64,000 nucleotides of DNA from an uncultured delta proteobacterium (GCA_900079685.1 LT599018.1:1572970-1636969), one strand, 5' to 3'; counted from the stretch's first letter, positions 51,471 through 60,485 are shown. The notes: generated by a model from the sequence alone, not told the origin. Program-made: numbers and translations.

Positions 51471-52064
51471 ATGGCCGATACCACCGAAAACGCCCCCTTG
51501 CGCGGCTTTCTCTGCCAGGGCCGGACTCAGGAAGGGCATCCGCTGGCCATGGGGGGCCTGTACACGGGCACGGACGACCCTTCCCCCCTGTTCGCGGCAA
51601 GCATCGCCGCGTTTTCCCCGCGCAATTCGCGCGACCCGTTTTTTGTGGATTACCTTTTGGCGGAACATATCCGCCGCATCGCGCCAGCCTCGGTCGCGGC
51701 GGCGGGCGCGTCCCTGGCGGTCCCCGGCCTCGAGGGCGGCGGCGGGGTCATCGGCAGCCCGTCCCTTCCCTCAGCCTCAGCCACAGGAGCCATGGAACAA
51801 ATCGGCCCTGATCTTTACTGCCTCTCCCTGCCCGGCCGGTTCGGCCTTGCCGCTGCCGCGCGGGAGGAACACGCTCCTGCCCTCGAAACGCTCCTCACCG
51901 GGGAATCTCCCATCGTAACGGGAGAGCAAGCGGAAAAACTCTGCCGGGAAATCGCCCGTCACGCATCCGCCTTCGTCTTCGCGGCGGACGGCTGCGTTCC
52001 CGGCCAGACCGGCTGCGTGGCCGTCTGGTGCGGCGGGGAGCTGCGGTTAGTAATGGTGGGGTGA
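51471..52064 (+). CDS. hypothetical protein, 197 residues
   Basis: MADTTENAPLRGFLCQGRTQ... No family is recognised. There is a Gly-rich middle (VPGLEGGGGVIGSPSLPSAS) that may be a flexible linker, and a Cys-containing end (AADGCVPGQTGCVAVWCGGE). No signal peptide or transmembrane helix is evident. It is convergent with the sigma-54 regulator gene. The upstream ribosome-binding site is weak (CCTCCGGCAGCACA), so coupling from the 29-residue ORF is possible. Confidence 0.5.
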   Translation: MADTTENAPLRGFLCQGRTQEGHPLAMGGLYTGTDDPSPLFAASIAAFSPRNSRDPFFVDYLLAEHIRRIAPASVAAAGASLAVPGLEGGGGVIGSPSLPSASATGAMEQIGPDLYCLSLPGRFGLAAAAREEHAPALETLLTGESPIVTGEQAEKLCREIARHASAFVFAADGCVPGQTGCVAVWCGGELRLVMVG

Positions 52065-52078
52065 GGGGGTAGGAAAAA

Positions 52079-53845
52079 TTACGCGCCCTTCTCTTTGCGC
52101 AACGCCAGCCCCAGCTTCCTGGCTTTCCGGACCACGCTGGACTGGTCTATGCCCAGCACCTCGGCCGCGCGCCGGGTGGTTTTGTGGCGGGCGAGCGCGT
52201 CGCGCAAGACCGTGGCTTCCACTTCGTCCAGGATATCCTTAAGGGTCTTGCCGGTCAGGGCCAGGGGCGCGGCGCCGGAACTTTCCACGTTCCGCAGGAA
52301 GGGTGGGAGATCCTCCACGCCGATGACGCTGCCGGGGGAGGTGACCACCAGCCGCTCCATGATGTTTTCCAGTTCCCGCACGTTGCCGGGCCAGGAGTAG
52401 TCTATCAGACGGGGCATAAGGGCCGGGTCCAGCTCCTTGGAGCGATGGTGGCGTTCGCAAAATTTTTTCAGGAAGGCCTGGACCATGAACAGGATGTCTT
52501 CCTTGCGCTCCCGAAGGGGCGGCACCTGGATGGGCACGACGTTGAGACGGTAGTACAGATCTTCGCGGAACTGCTTTTTGCGCACCATTTCCACCAGGTT
52601 GTGGTTGGTGGCGGCGATCAGGCGCACGTCGATGTACCGGGGAATATTGTCGCCGATGCGCCGGGTCTGCCGGTCCTGGATCACGCGGAGGAGCTTGACC
52701 TGCAAGGTGGCGGGCAAATCGCCGATTTCGTCGAGCAGCAAGGTGCCGCCGTCCGCGGCTTCAAACAGGCCGATCTTGCCTTCCTTGTTGGCCCCGGTGA
52801 ATGCGCCGCGCACGTAGCCGAAGAGTTCGGATTCCAAAAGCTGCTCCGGGATGGCCGCGCAGTTGATGCGCACGAAGGCCTTGTCCTTGCGGGGGGAATT
52901 GCTGTGGATGAACTCCGCCACCACCTCTTTGCCCACCCCGGATTCCCCCTGGATGAGCACGGTGGAATCCACGGAACTGAGCCGCGAGGACAGGTCGAAC
53001 ACCGCCTCCATGGCCGCGGAGTGCACGATGATGTCGTCCCCGCGCAGGGTCTTGCGCTTGAGCTGGCGCAACTCGTCCTCATAGCGGGTCTTCAGGTTGC
53101 CCACGGCGTTCAGCTCGTCCCGCAGCCGGTTGAGCTCCGTAAGATCGCGCACGGTTGTCACCACGCGCACAATGTTGCCGTTCGCGTCCCGCAGGGGGTT
53201 GCCGCTGACCATGACCGTGGCGCCGTTGCGGATTTTCTGGATAAGAGTGGCGGGCTCGCCGGTTTCCAGCACGCGGACGCTGGTGGACTGGTCGAATACC
53301 TTATTTTTGACCAGCTCGTACATGCTGTGGCCCACGACCTCTTCCCGCTTGAGACCGGTAATGCGCTCGTAGCTCTTGTTGATCCGCAGCGTCACGCCCT
53401 TGCTGTCCGTGACGTAGATGCCGTCAAAGGCGGAATCGATGATGCCTTCGAGCTCTTCGGTGAGCAACCGCACGGACATGAGCTCGCTGGAAATCTGTTC
53501 CAGCTCGGAAATTTCATGCAGACTGGCGAGCGCCCCCACCACCTCGCCCCGGACCAGCAAGGGCGACCGGTTGACCAGGAACGAGCGGCCGCGGTAGGAA
53601 AATTTCTGCCACTTCTCGCCGTGGCCGGTTTCCACCACTTGCATAAGCTGCGTGCCTTCGATAACTTCCGCGAGCGGCTTGCCGATCACCGCGTTTTTCG
53701 GCGACCGCAGAAGTTCGGCCATGGCTTCGTTGCACAGCCGGACGGCCCCCAGCCGGTCAACCCCGAGGATGGGGCTGGAAATGGCCGCGAGGATGGACTC
53801 GATAATGGGCGACGCCATCAGCAGCGGATCAGTTGCAGCAGTCAT
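52079..53845 (-). CDS. sigma-54-dependent activator (PAS-PAS-AAA-HTH)
   Basis: 588 residues. Two PAS-like sensor domains lie at about 10-115 and 130-240 (GIYVTDSKGVTLRINKSYER). The AAA+ domain follows with Walker A GESGVGKE, the sigma-54-contact GAFTGA loop in GYVRGAFTGANKEG, and Walker B GTLLLDEIGDLP. A TyrR-type HTH ends the protein (HKTTRRAAEVLGIDQSSVVR). It activates -24/-12 promoters from upstream sites. Palindromes GATGC-N6-GCATC flank its own start and recur upstream of the operon at 54248 and the dehydratase at 60859. The ligand for the PAS domains is unknown. Confidence 0.92.
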   Translation of the reverse strand: MTAATDPLLMASPIIESILAAISSPILGVDRLGAVRLCNEAMAELLRSPKNAVIGKPLAEVIEGTQLMQVVETGHGEKWQKFSYRGRSFLVNRSPLLVRGEVVGALASLHEISELEQISSELMSVRLLTEELEGIIDSAFDGIYVTDSKGVTLRINKSYERITGLKREEVVGHSMYELVKNKVFDQSTSVRVLETGEPATLIQKIRNGATVMVSGNPLRDANGNIVRVVTTVRDLTELNRLRDELNAVGNLKTRYEDELRQLKRKTLRGDDIIVHSAAMEAVFDLSSRLSSVDSTVLIQGESGVGKEVVAEFIHSNSPRKDKAFVRINCAAIPEQLLESELFGYVRGAFTGANKEGKIGLFEAADGGTLLLDEIGDLPATLQVKLLRVIQDRQTRRIGDNIPRYIDVRLIAATNHNLVEMVRKKQFREDLYYRLNVVPIQVPPLRERKEDILFMVQAFLKKFCERHHRSKELDPALMPRLIDYSWPGNVRELENIMERLVVTSPGSVIGVEDLPPFLRNVESSGAAPLALTGKTLKDILDEVEATVLRDALARHKTTRRAAEVLGIDQSSVVRKARKLGLALRKEKGA

Positions 53846-53858
53846 GCGCTCTCCATAT

Positions 53859-53874
53859 GATGCAAAAAAGCATC
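53859..53874. promoter_or_regulatory. activator site 1 (GATGC-N6-GCATC)
   Basis: GATGCAAAAAAGCATC is a perfect palindrome in its half-sites, 13 bases upstream of the activator start codon. It can serve both as autoregulatory operator and as part of the enhancer for the divergent operon. Confidence 0.75.
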
Positions 53875-53963
53875 AAAAACCGGCCCGGGCACGCTGGCGC
53901 GCGCATCGAAAAACCGGCGGCAACCACAGCTGCCAGCATCACTTTGCGCCCTTTCGGACAAGC

Positions 53964-53979
53964 GATGCATCGCAGCATC
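53964..53979. promoter_or_regulatory. activator site 2 (GATGC-N6-GCATC)
   Basis: GATGCATCGCAGCATC repeats the half-sites of site 1 with a different six-base spacer, about 215 bases upstream of the -24 element. The distance suits an enhancer acted on by looping. Confidence 0.75.
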
Positions 53980-54031
53980 TTTTATAAAAGCAGAAAACAT
54001 ACTGGTATCACTTTATTTTCTGTATAACAGC

Positions 54032-54047
54032 GATGCGTATATACATC
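54032..54047. promoter_or_regulatory. activator site 3 (one half degenerate)
   Basis: GATGCGTATATACATC keeps one perfect half (GATGC) and has ACATC in the other. The spacing is identical to sites 1 and 2. ACATC is also used in the distal site at 62748. Confidence 0.6.
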
Positions 54048-54178
54048 ATTGAACCGGAAAAGTACACCCGTTTCAGCCCTTCCAAGCCCTCCCCCAAAAA
54101 AATATTTGCGCTGCAACCTGTGCGGTTCCCGGCTCTTATCTGTTTTGTGCATCTCGCTTACCGGAAACCGGACAGTTC

Positions 54179-54193
54179 TGGCACGGCGATTGC
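54179..54193 (+). promoter_or_regulatory. sigma-54 (-24/-12) promoter of CoA-transferase/Etf operon
   Basis: TGGCAC-GGCGA-TTGC matches the consensus TGGCAC-N5-TTGC exactly. Transcription would begin near 54205, leaving about 43 bases to the start codon. The activator gene lies immediately upstream and divergent. Confidence 0.85.
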
Positions 54194-54247
54194 TATTTCC
54201 TTCACAAGCGGTACAGCCGACCAGCGGACATCGAACGGGAGCTTTCT

Positions 54248-55555
54248 GTGAACTGGCGCGAGCACGTAAAGAACAACACGGTCACAGCCGCCGAGGCGGC
54301 CGCTCTTGTTGCTTCCGGCAACAGGGTTGCCGTGGGGCATGCCGCCGGCGCGCCGGATATCCTCACCCGCGCCATGGTGGCCCGCGCCGATGCGCTCCGC
54401 GACGTCGAGATCACCCACATGGTCGCGCTGGACGAATGTCTATACTGCCGCCCGGAATACGAAAAGAGCTTCCGCTTCAACAGCACCTTCATGAGCCGCC
54501 CCACGGTGGACGCTCTGGCCGAAGGCCGGGCCGATTACACGCCCATTTTCTTTTCGCAGATCCCCATCCTGATGCGGGACCCGTCCTTCCCCATCGACGT
54601 GGCCATGATTATGGTCACCCCGCCCGACGACCAGGGCCGGGTAAGCCTCGGCGTCTCCGTGGACTACACGCTGCAAATCGCCCTTTCCGCAAAAATCACC
54701 ATCGCCCAGGTCAACAGGCACATGCCCTACATCGTGGGCGGCGCGCTGATCGACGTTTCGGAAATAGACCGCTTCGTGTTCCACGATTCTCCTTTGCCCG
54801 AGTCGCCCCCGGCGGCTTTCGGCGATACGGAGCGGGCCATCGGCGAACAGATCGCGAACCTTATCCCGGACGGGGCCTGCTTGCAGCTCGGCATCGGCTC
54901 CATTCCGGACGCCGTGCTGGCCGCGCTGGACGGCAAACGCGACCTTGGCGTGCACTCGGAAATGATCTCCGACGGCGCCATGCGCCTGGTGGAAAAGGGC
55001 GTCATCAACTGCTCGCGCAAGACCATCCACCAGGGGAAAATCGTCATCTCCTTCGCCATGGGAACATCTTCCTTCTATGCTTGGCTCGACCGCAATCCCA
55101 TGATAGAAAGCTATCCTGTCGACTACGTGGACGACGCGCGCGTCATCGGCCGGCACGACAATCTGGTCGCCATCAACTCCGCCATGTCCGTGGATCTCCT
55201 CGGGCAGGTGGCCGCCGAGTCCATAGGCACCAGGCAGTTTTCCGCCGTGGGCGGCCAGGTGGATTTCGTGCGCGGCGCGCGCTTCTCCCAGGGCGGGTTC
55301 AGCATCATCGCCATGCCGGCCACCGCCGCCGGCGGCGCGGTTTCCCGCATCTGCGGCACATTCCCGCAAGGACAAGCCATTACCACAACCCGGAACGACG
55401 TGGACTATATCGTGACCGAATACGGAACCGCCTATCTTTGGGGAAAAACGACCAACCAACGGGCGGCGGCGCTCATCGCCATCGCGGCCCCGGAATTTCG
55501 TGAGGAACTCGCCCGTGAAGCCCGCGACGTCTACGGCTTCAAGGTGAATATTTAA
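54248..55555 (+). CDS. 4-hydroxybutyrate CoA-transferase type enzyme (copy 2)
   Basis: 435 residues from a GTG (MNWREHVKNNTVTAAEAAAL, read with GTG start). The catalytic Glu lies in LGVHSEMISDGAMRLVEKGV. FAMGTSSFYAWLDRNPMIES and FSAVGGQVDFVRGARFSQGG match copy 1. It is the first gene of the sigma-54 controlled operon with acyl-CoA dehydrogenase, EtfBA and FixCX, and likely activates a short-chain hydroxy- or unsaturated acid. Confidence 0.88.
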   Translation: MNWREHVKNNTVTAAEAAALVASGNRVAVGHAAGAPDILTRAMVARADALRDVEITHMVALDECLYCRPEYEKSFRFNSTFMSRPTVDALAEGRADYTPIFFSQIPILMRDPSFPIDVAMIMVTPPDDQGRVSLGVSVDYTLQIALSAKITIAQVNRHMPYIVGGALIDVSEIDRFVFHDSPLPESPPAAFGDTERAIGEQIANLIPDGACLQLGIGSIPDAVLAALDGKRDLGVHSEMISDGAMRLVEKGVINCSRKTIHQGKIVISFAMGTSSFYAWLDRNPMIESYPVDYVDDARVIGRHDNLVAINSAMSVDLLGQVAAESIGTRQFSAVGGQVDFVRGARFSQGGFSIIAMPATAAGGAVSRICGTFPQGQAITTTRNDVDYIVTEYGTAYLWGKTTNQRAAALIAIAAPEFREELAREARDVYGFKVNI

Positions 55556-55603
55556 TACACGGTAACAAAAGTTGCCAAACCTTAACGTTTTGGAGAAACT
55601 CCC

Positions 55604-56740
55604 ATGAGCATGTTGACCGAAGATCAAGAACTCATCCAGGGCATGGTACGTGAATTCGCGGTCGACGAAGTGGCCCCCATCGCCGCCGAAATCGACAAAA
55701 CCCACGAATTTCCCACGGCCACCGTGGCCCGCATGGCGGAACTCGGCCTCCTCGGCCTGACCGTGCCGGAAGAGTACGAAGGGTCCGAAGGCGACTACAT
55801 CAGCTACTCCGTGGCGGTGGAAGAAATGTCCCGGGTGTGCGCCTCCCACGGCGTTATCCTGTCCGCCCACGTTTCTTTGTGCGTGGCCCCGATCAAGTAC
55901 TTCGGGACCGAGGAACAGAAGAAAAAATACCTGCCGGATCTGGCCTCCGGCCGCAAGCTCGGCGCCTTCGGCCTGACGGAAGCCGGCGCGGGCACCGACG
56001 CCTCCGCCCAGAAAACCACCGCCGTCCTGCAGGGCGACAAGTACATCCTGAACGGCGCCAAGGTGTTCATCACCAACGGCGGCTATGCGGAAACCTTCGT
56101 GGTGTTCGCCATGACCGACAAGGAAAAGGGCAACAAGGGCATTTCCGCCTTTATCGTGGAAAAGAGCTTCCCCGGCTTCTCCATCGGCCAGACCGAGGAC
56201 AAGATGGGCATCTGCGCTTCTTCCACCACCGAAATCATCATGAAGAACTGCGAAGTGCCGAAGGAAAACCTGCTGGGCAAGGAAGGCGAAGGCTTCAAAA
56301 TCGCCATGCACACCCTTGACGGCGGCCGCATCGGCATCGCCTCCCAGGCGCTGGGCATCGCCCAGGGCGCGCTTGACGCCGCCGTCGCGTACGCGAAGGA
56401 ACGCGTGCAGTTCGGCAAGCCCATCGCCGCCAACCAGGGCATCCAGTGGATGCTGGCCGACATGGCGACCCGCACGGAAGTGGCGCGCAACATGATCCGC
56501 CACACCTGCGCCCTGCGTGACGCCCACCAGAAGCACTCCATGGAATCCGCCATGTCCAAGGTGTTCGCGGCGGAAACGGCCATGTGGGTCACCACGAAAG
56601 CCGTGCAGATCCACGGCGGGCTCGGCTACACCAAGTCCTACCCGGTGGAACGCTACATGCGCGACGCCAAGATCACGGAAATCTACGAAGGCACCAGCGA
56701 AGTGCAGCGCATCGTCATCTCCGCCGGGCTTTTGAAATAG
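55604..56740 (+). CDS. short-chain acyl-CoA dehydrogenase (butyryl-CoA type)
   Basis: 378 residues after a GGAGAAA site. FAD/substrate motifs: [40 protein letters not shown], and the C-terminal [20 protein letters not shown], whose Glu (YEGTSEV) is at the usual catalytic position of short-chain enzymes. It interconverts butyryl-CoA and crotonyl-CoA with the Etf encoded downstream. This fits the product of the 4-hydroxybutyryl-CoA dehydratase encoded at 60859. Confidence 0.9.
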   Translation: MSMLTEDQELIQGMVREFAVDEVAPIAAEIDKTHEFPTATVARMAELGLLGLTVPEEYEGSEGDYISYSVAVEEMSRVCASHGVILSAHVSLCVAPIKYFGTEEQKKKYLPDLASGRKLGAFGLTEAGAGTDASAQKTTAVLQGDKYILNGAKVFITNGGYAETFVVFAMTDKEKGNKGISAFIVEKSFPGFSIGQTEDKMGICASSTTEIIMKNCEVPKENLLGKEGEGFKIAMHTLDGGRIGIASQALGIAQGALDAAVAYAKERVQFGKPIAANQGIQWMLADMATRTEVARNMIRHTCALRDAHQKHSMESAMSKVFAAETAMWVTTKAVQIHGGLGYTKSYPVERYMRDAKITEIYEGTSEVQRIVISAGLLK

Positions 56741-56827
56741 TTGTGATTGCCGCCGCCGCCCGAGAGCCGGGCTGCGGCCCGTTCAACCCTAGCGCCGCGC
56801 ATACCGCGCGGCTGTAACGAGGAATCC

Positions 56828-57610
56828 ATGAAAAAGATTGCCGTTTGTTACAAGTGGGTTCTTTCCGATGCGGATATCCGCGTCAACGACAAGACTCACC
56901 AACTGGATATGGAAAAATGCAAGCCGCAGATCAGCGAATACGACCGTAACGGGATCGAGTGCGGCGTGCAGATAAAGGCCGCCAGCGGCGCCGAATTCGT
57001 CGGCGTATCCTGCGGCTCTGCCTGCGCCGCCTCCTCGAAGGACGCCCTCTCCCGCGGGCCGGACGCCGTCTACACCCTTGACGACGCCGTCATGGCGGAA
57101 GCGGACAGCACCACTACCTCCAAGGTGCTGGCCGGCATGATTAAAGCCATCGGCGACGTGGACGTGGTCATCTGCGCCGAAGGCTCCAGCGACGAATACG
57201 CCCGCCAGACCGGCCCCCGCCTTGCGGCGCTGCTCGGCTGGCCCTCCGTCTCCTACGTTTCCAAAGTCACCGTGAACGGCGACTCCTTTGACCTTGAGCG
57301 CAAAATGGAAGAAGGCACCGAAATGGTGACCGTTCCCGCTCCCGTGGTTCTCTCCGTCCTGCCGGACGTCGGCGAAGCCCCGATCCCCAGCGTGAAGCAG
57401 ATCCTGGGCGCCAAGAAAAAGCCCGCCAATGAAATGAACCTCGCGGGCATCGGCCTTTCCGCCGACGCGGTGAAGCCCTTCATGAAAGTTGAAAGCGTGC
57501 TGGCCCCGGTTACCGAACGCAAGAAAATCCACCTCAACGCCGATGGCAAAACCATTGACGCGGCCGCGGCCGAGCTCGTGAAAGAGCTTTCCGCCGCCGG
57601 TATTCTGTAA
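56828..57610 (+). CDS. etfB: electron transfer flavoprotein beta subunit
   Basis: 260 residues (MKKIAVCYKWVLSDADIRVN...). AEGSSDEYARQTGPRLAALL is the family signature at the AMP-binding face, followed by VTVNGDSFDLERKMEEGTEM. It is a FixA/EtfB-type protein, in an operon with acyl-CoA dehydrogenase, EtfA and FixCX. It carries AMP (or FAD, in bifurcating types) and receives electrons from the dehydrogenase. Confidence 0.9.
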   Translation: MKKIAVCYKWVLSDADIRVNDKTHQLDMEKCKPQISEYDRNGIECGVQIKAASGAEFVGVSCGSACAASSKDALSRGPDAVYTLDDAVMAEADSTTTSKVLAGMIKAIGDVDVVICAEGSSDEYARQTGPRLAALLGWPSVSYVSKVTVNGDSFDLERKMEEGTEMVTVPAPVVLSVLPDVGEAPIPSVKQILGAKKKPANEMNLAGIGLSADAVKPFMKVESVLAPVTERKKIHLNADGKTIDAAAAELVKELSAAGIL

Positions 57611-57624
57611 GGAAGGAGAAAGCC

Positions 57625-58551
57625 ATGCGTGATATCTGGATAGTTGCTGAAAACCCCGCCTGGGCCGCCGTTCTTTTCGCCGGCGCCAAAGCGATCAGCT
57701 CCGACGCGAAAATCGTTGCTTTTGTGAACGGCGATGAAGCCGCCGCCAAAGCCGCCGGTTCCTACGGCGCTGCCGCCGCGTTCGCCATGCCCCAGCCCGC
57801 CGACGGCCTGTGGGAAGGTTACGCGAAACCGCTCGCCGAAAAGGCCAAAGCGGAAACGCCCGCCCTCATCCTGGTGAGCGCTTCCAAGCGCGGCCGCGAC
57901 CTGGCCGCCCAGGTTGCCGCCATCCTTGACGCGCCGCTCTTCACCGACGGCAAGAACGTCACGGTCAACGGCGACGCCGTGACCGCCCAGACCATGATCT
58001 ACGGCGGCACCGGCATCAAAACCGCCACCGCTACCGCCACCACGGCCCTCGTCACCGTGGGCGCGAAGGATTACGACCCGGCCCCCGCCGGTTCCGCTCC
58101 CGGCTCCGTGGCGACGCTTCCCTATGCCGCCACCGCCGCCAAGGTCACCGGCCACCAGGCCCGCCCGGCCGCGTCCGTGAACCTGCCGGAAGCCGCCAAA
58201 GTGGTTTCCGTGGGCCGCGGCTTCGCGGAAGAGGCGGAACTCGCCTTCGCGCGGGATCTCGCCGCCGCCATCGGCGCGGAAGTGGGCTGCTCGCGCCCCA
58301 TCGCGGAATTCTTCAAGTGGATGCCCGAAGAATGCTACGTGGGCATTTCCGGCCAGGTGCTGAAACCCGACCTGTATCTCGCGGTCGGCATTTCCGGCCA
58401 GGCCCAGCACCTGTTCGGCTGCCGCGACGCGAAATGCATCGTGAGCATCAACAAGGATGCCGAATGCCTCATGAACCAGAACGCCGACTACTATATCGTG
58501 GGCGATCTGAAAGAAGTCGTCCCGGCCATCATCAAGGCGGCGAAGGGCTGA
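57625..58551 (+). CDS. etfA: electron transfer flavoprotein alpha subunit
   Basis: 308 residues with AAGGAGA before the ATG. The C-terminal FAD domain is clear: VVSVGRGFAEEAELAFARDL, ECYVGISGQVLKPDLYLAVG, ISGQAQHLFGCRDAKCIVSI and NKDAECLMNQNADYYIVGDL. The Gln-His pair (GISGQAQH) contacts FAD. It pairs with EtfB 14 bases upstream, forming the electron carrier to FixCX or the dehydrogenase. Confidence 0.93.
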   Translation: MRDIWIVAENPAWAAVLFAGAKAISSDAKIVAFVNGDEAAAKAAGSYGAAAAFAMPQPADGLWEGYAKPLAEKAKAETPALILVSASKRGRDLAAQVAAILDAPLFTDGKNVTVNGDAVTAQTMIYGGTGIKTATATATTALVTVGAKDYDPAPAGSAPGSVATLPYAATAAKVTGHQARPAASVNLPEAAKVVSVGRGFAEEAELAFARDLAAAIGAEVGCSRPIAEFFKWMPEECYVGISGQVLKPDLYLAVGISGQAQHLFGCRDAKCIVSINKDAECLMNQNADYYIVGDLKEVVPAIIKAAKG

Positions 58552-58796
58552 TAACCGGGGGGAGGCGGGGGGACGCCGTCCCCTCGCGCTCCCCTGCCGG
58601 GGGATGCCCCCCGGACCCCACAATGGGGATAGTCTCTTAATGTGAGCAATGTTGGTAGCGGCTCAGCTTGGCGTCAGACGAGGAAGGCGCGTTTTTTGCG
58701 GAGGGAATGGACTCTTCTGTCCATGACCGGAGCAAAAAACGATGCCTGACGAAGTATCACGCCAAGCTGGGACGCTACTCAAAAGGAGAGAAAACC
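58552..58796. other. gap between etfA and fixC
   Basis: 245 bases. The first 70 are GC-rich with short G-runs. The rest is repeat copy D. No coding frame with a ribosome-binding site is seen, and the FixC start is set by AAAGGAGAGAAAACC. Confidence 0.6.
58655..58778. repeat. intergenic hairpin repeat, copy D
   Basis: Outer arms GTAGCGGCTCAGCTTGGCGT and ACGCCAAGCTGGGACGCTAC. Inner arms GTTTTTTGC and GCAAAAAAC, and an apical ATGGAC-TCTTCT-GTCCAT hairpin. The flanking AGGAAGGCG and ATGCCTGACG align with copies A and B. It ends just before the ribosome-binding site of fixC. Confidence 0.85.
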
Positions 58797-60083
58797 ATGG
58801 CTGATTACGACGCCATAGTCGTGGGCGCGGGCCTTTCCGGCAGCACCGCGGCCTACCTGATGGCCAAAGCCGGCCTCTCCGTCCTCGTTGTGGAGCGCGG
58901 CGATACCGCCGGGTCCAAAAACGTCACGGGCGGACGCCTCTACGGCCACAGTCTGGAAAAAATCATCCCCGGCTTCGCGGATGAAGCCCCGGTGGAACGC
59001 AAGGTCATGCGCGAGCGCATCACCATGATGACCCCGGAATCCGCCTTCACGGTGGACTTCGCGGCGGACAAGTTCGCGGATCCCGCTTCCGCCTCCTACA
59101 CCGTGCTCCGCGCCGAGTTCGACGCCTGGCTCGCGGGCAAGGCCGAGGAAGCGGGCTGCGACGTGGTCTGCCCCGCGGTGGTGGACGACCTGCTGCGCGA
59201 TGAAAACGGCAAGATCGTCGGCGTCATCGCCGGTGAGGACGAACTGACCGCCGAGGTCGTGCTGCTGGCCGAAGGGGTCAACGGCATGCTGGCCCAGAAG
59301 GCCGGTCTCAAGAAAGAATTGAGCCCCCACCATGTGGCCGTGGGCGTCAAGGAAATCGTGGAACTCGGGGAAGGGCTCGTCAACGACCGCTTCAACCTGG
59401 CTTCCGGCCAGGGCCTCTGCCACATGTTCGCGGGTTCGCTCTCCAACAACCTGGTGGGCGGCGGCTTCATGTACACCAACAAGGACAGCGTGTCCGTGGG
59501 CATGGTCATGACCGTCGCGGGCATGTGCAAGTCCGACAAGCGCCTTCCCGACATGATGGAAGAGTTCCGCAACTCCAGCCCGGTGCGCCCGTTCCTGGAA
59601 GGCGGCAAACTCATCGAGTACTCCGCCCACCTCGTGCCCGAAGGCGGCATCAACATGACGCCCACCCTCTACGCGGACAACGTCCTCGTGCTGGGCGACA
59701 CGGCCGGGTTCTGCCTGAACATGGGCTACACCGTGCGCGGCATGGACTACGCCATCGGCTCCGCCGAATGCGCGGCCCAGACCGTGATCGAAGCCAAGGA
59801 ACGCGGCGACTTCTCCGCCGCCGCCCTTTCCGGCTACAAGACCCGCCTGGAAAACAGCTTCGTGATGCAGGACATGGTCACGCACAAACACGCGCCGGAC
59901 TTTGTCGAGCACACCCCGAACCTGTTCAACAGATACCCGGAACTCGTCCAGAACATCTTCCTGGAAATGTTCACGGTTAACGGACCCTCCAAGCTCATGG
60001 CGAAAAAGGCCCTGCCGCACGTTCTCAAGGCGGGCCTGTTCAGTCTGGCGAAAGACGGTCTCAGAGGAGCGAGGGCAATCTAA
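58797..60083 (+). CDS. fixC: FixC-type Etf:quinone oxidoreductase
   Basis: 428 residues. The FAD motif DAIVVGAGLSGSTAAYLMAK is at the N-terminus. GGRLYGHSLEKIIPGF and VLGDTAGFCLNMGYTVRGMD are FixC/electron-transferring-flavoprotein dehydrogenase signatures. It would take electrons from EtfAB and pass them, with FixX, to (mena)quinone. It lacks the C-terminal 4Fe-4S domain of mitochondrial Etf-QO, which FixX supplies. The stop overlaps the FixX start (AATGA). Confidence 0.88.
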   Translation: MADYDAIVVGAGLSGSTAAYLMAKAGLSVLVVERGDTAGSKNVTGGRLYGHSLEKIIPGFADEAPVERKVMRERITMMTPESAFTVDFAADKFADPASASYTVLRAEFDAWLAGKAEEAGCDVVCPAVVDDLLRDENGKIVGVIAGEDELTAEVVLLAEGVNGMLAQKAGLKKELSPHHVAVGVKEIVELGEGLVNDRFNLASGQGLCHMFAGSLSNNLVGGGFMYTNKDSVSVGMVMTVAGMCKSDKRLPDMMEEFRNSSPVRPFLEGGKLIEYSAHLVPEGGINMTPTLYADNVLVLGDTAGFCLNMGYTVRGMDYAIGSAECAAQTVIEAKERGDFSAAALSGYKTRLENSFVMQDMVTHKHAPDFVEHTPNLFNRYPELVQNIFLEMFTVNGPSKLMAKKALPHVLKAGLFSLAKDGLRGARAI

Positions 60084-60364
60084 TGAACGTTGAACAAAAA
60101 CTTTCCATCGACAAGTTCAATGTGGATGAAGGCCATCCGCATATCGTCATGAACCCGGAAAACATGGACCCGGAAATCGAGCGCATCCTGACGGTGGTCT
60201 GCCCCGCGGGCCTCTACACCCTGGACGACAAGGGCCGCATGGCCTTTGAATTCGCGGGCTGCCTGGAATGCGGCACCTGTCGCGTGGCCGTGGCCCATAA
60301 AAAGGGCGCGCTGGACTGGGCGCATCCGCGTCCGTCCTTCGGCGTGCAGTACCGCTGCGGCTGA
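60083..60364 (+). CDS. fixX: FixX-type ferredoxin
   Basis: 93 residues. The ferredoxin cluster ligands come from VVCPAGLY and AGCLECGTCRVA, as in FixX proteins that combine with FixC. The end PRPSFGVQYRCG is also typical. It is the last gene of the operon, with a strong terminator after it. Confidence 0.9.
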   Translation: MNVEQKLSIDKFNVDEGHPHIVMNPENMDPEIERILTVVCPAGLYTLDDKGRMAFEFAGCLECGTCRVAVAHKKGALDWAHPRPSFGVQYRCG

Positions 60365-60386
60365 AAAGCGCCGCATGACAACCGAC

Positions 60387-60419
60387 AAAACTCTCCGGCC
60401 CGACGGGCCGGAGAGTTTT
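60387..60419 (+). terminator. terminator of the CoA-transferase/Etf/Fix operon
   Basis: AAAACTCTCCGGCCCG-A/C-GGGCCGGAGAGTTTT is a long palindrome with a T-run at its end, 23 bases after the fixX stop. Confidence 0.88.
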
Positions 60420-60485
60420 GTCGTATCAGCCGGGTGTTTTCACCCTTTCTTTTTCGCAAGGCGCGCTCCCGCGAGACGTTGTGCA

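Larger units (their letters stand above)
53846..54247. promoter_or_regulatory. control region between activator gene and CoA-transferase/Etf operon
   Basis: This region contains three palindromic sites at 53859, 53964 and 54032 and a -24/-12 promoter at 54179. It is AT-rich in the first half. No gene other than shadows is present. Confidence 0.8.

Noticed and set aside
54440-56614. 724-codon minus-strand frame
   Set aside because: Mirror frame of the CoA-transferase and acyl-CoA dehydrogenase genes. The protein is His/Gly/Asp/Val-rich without domains.
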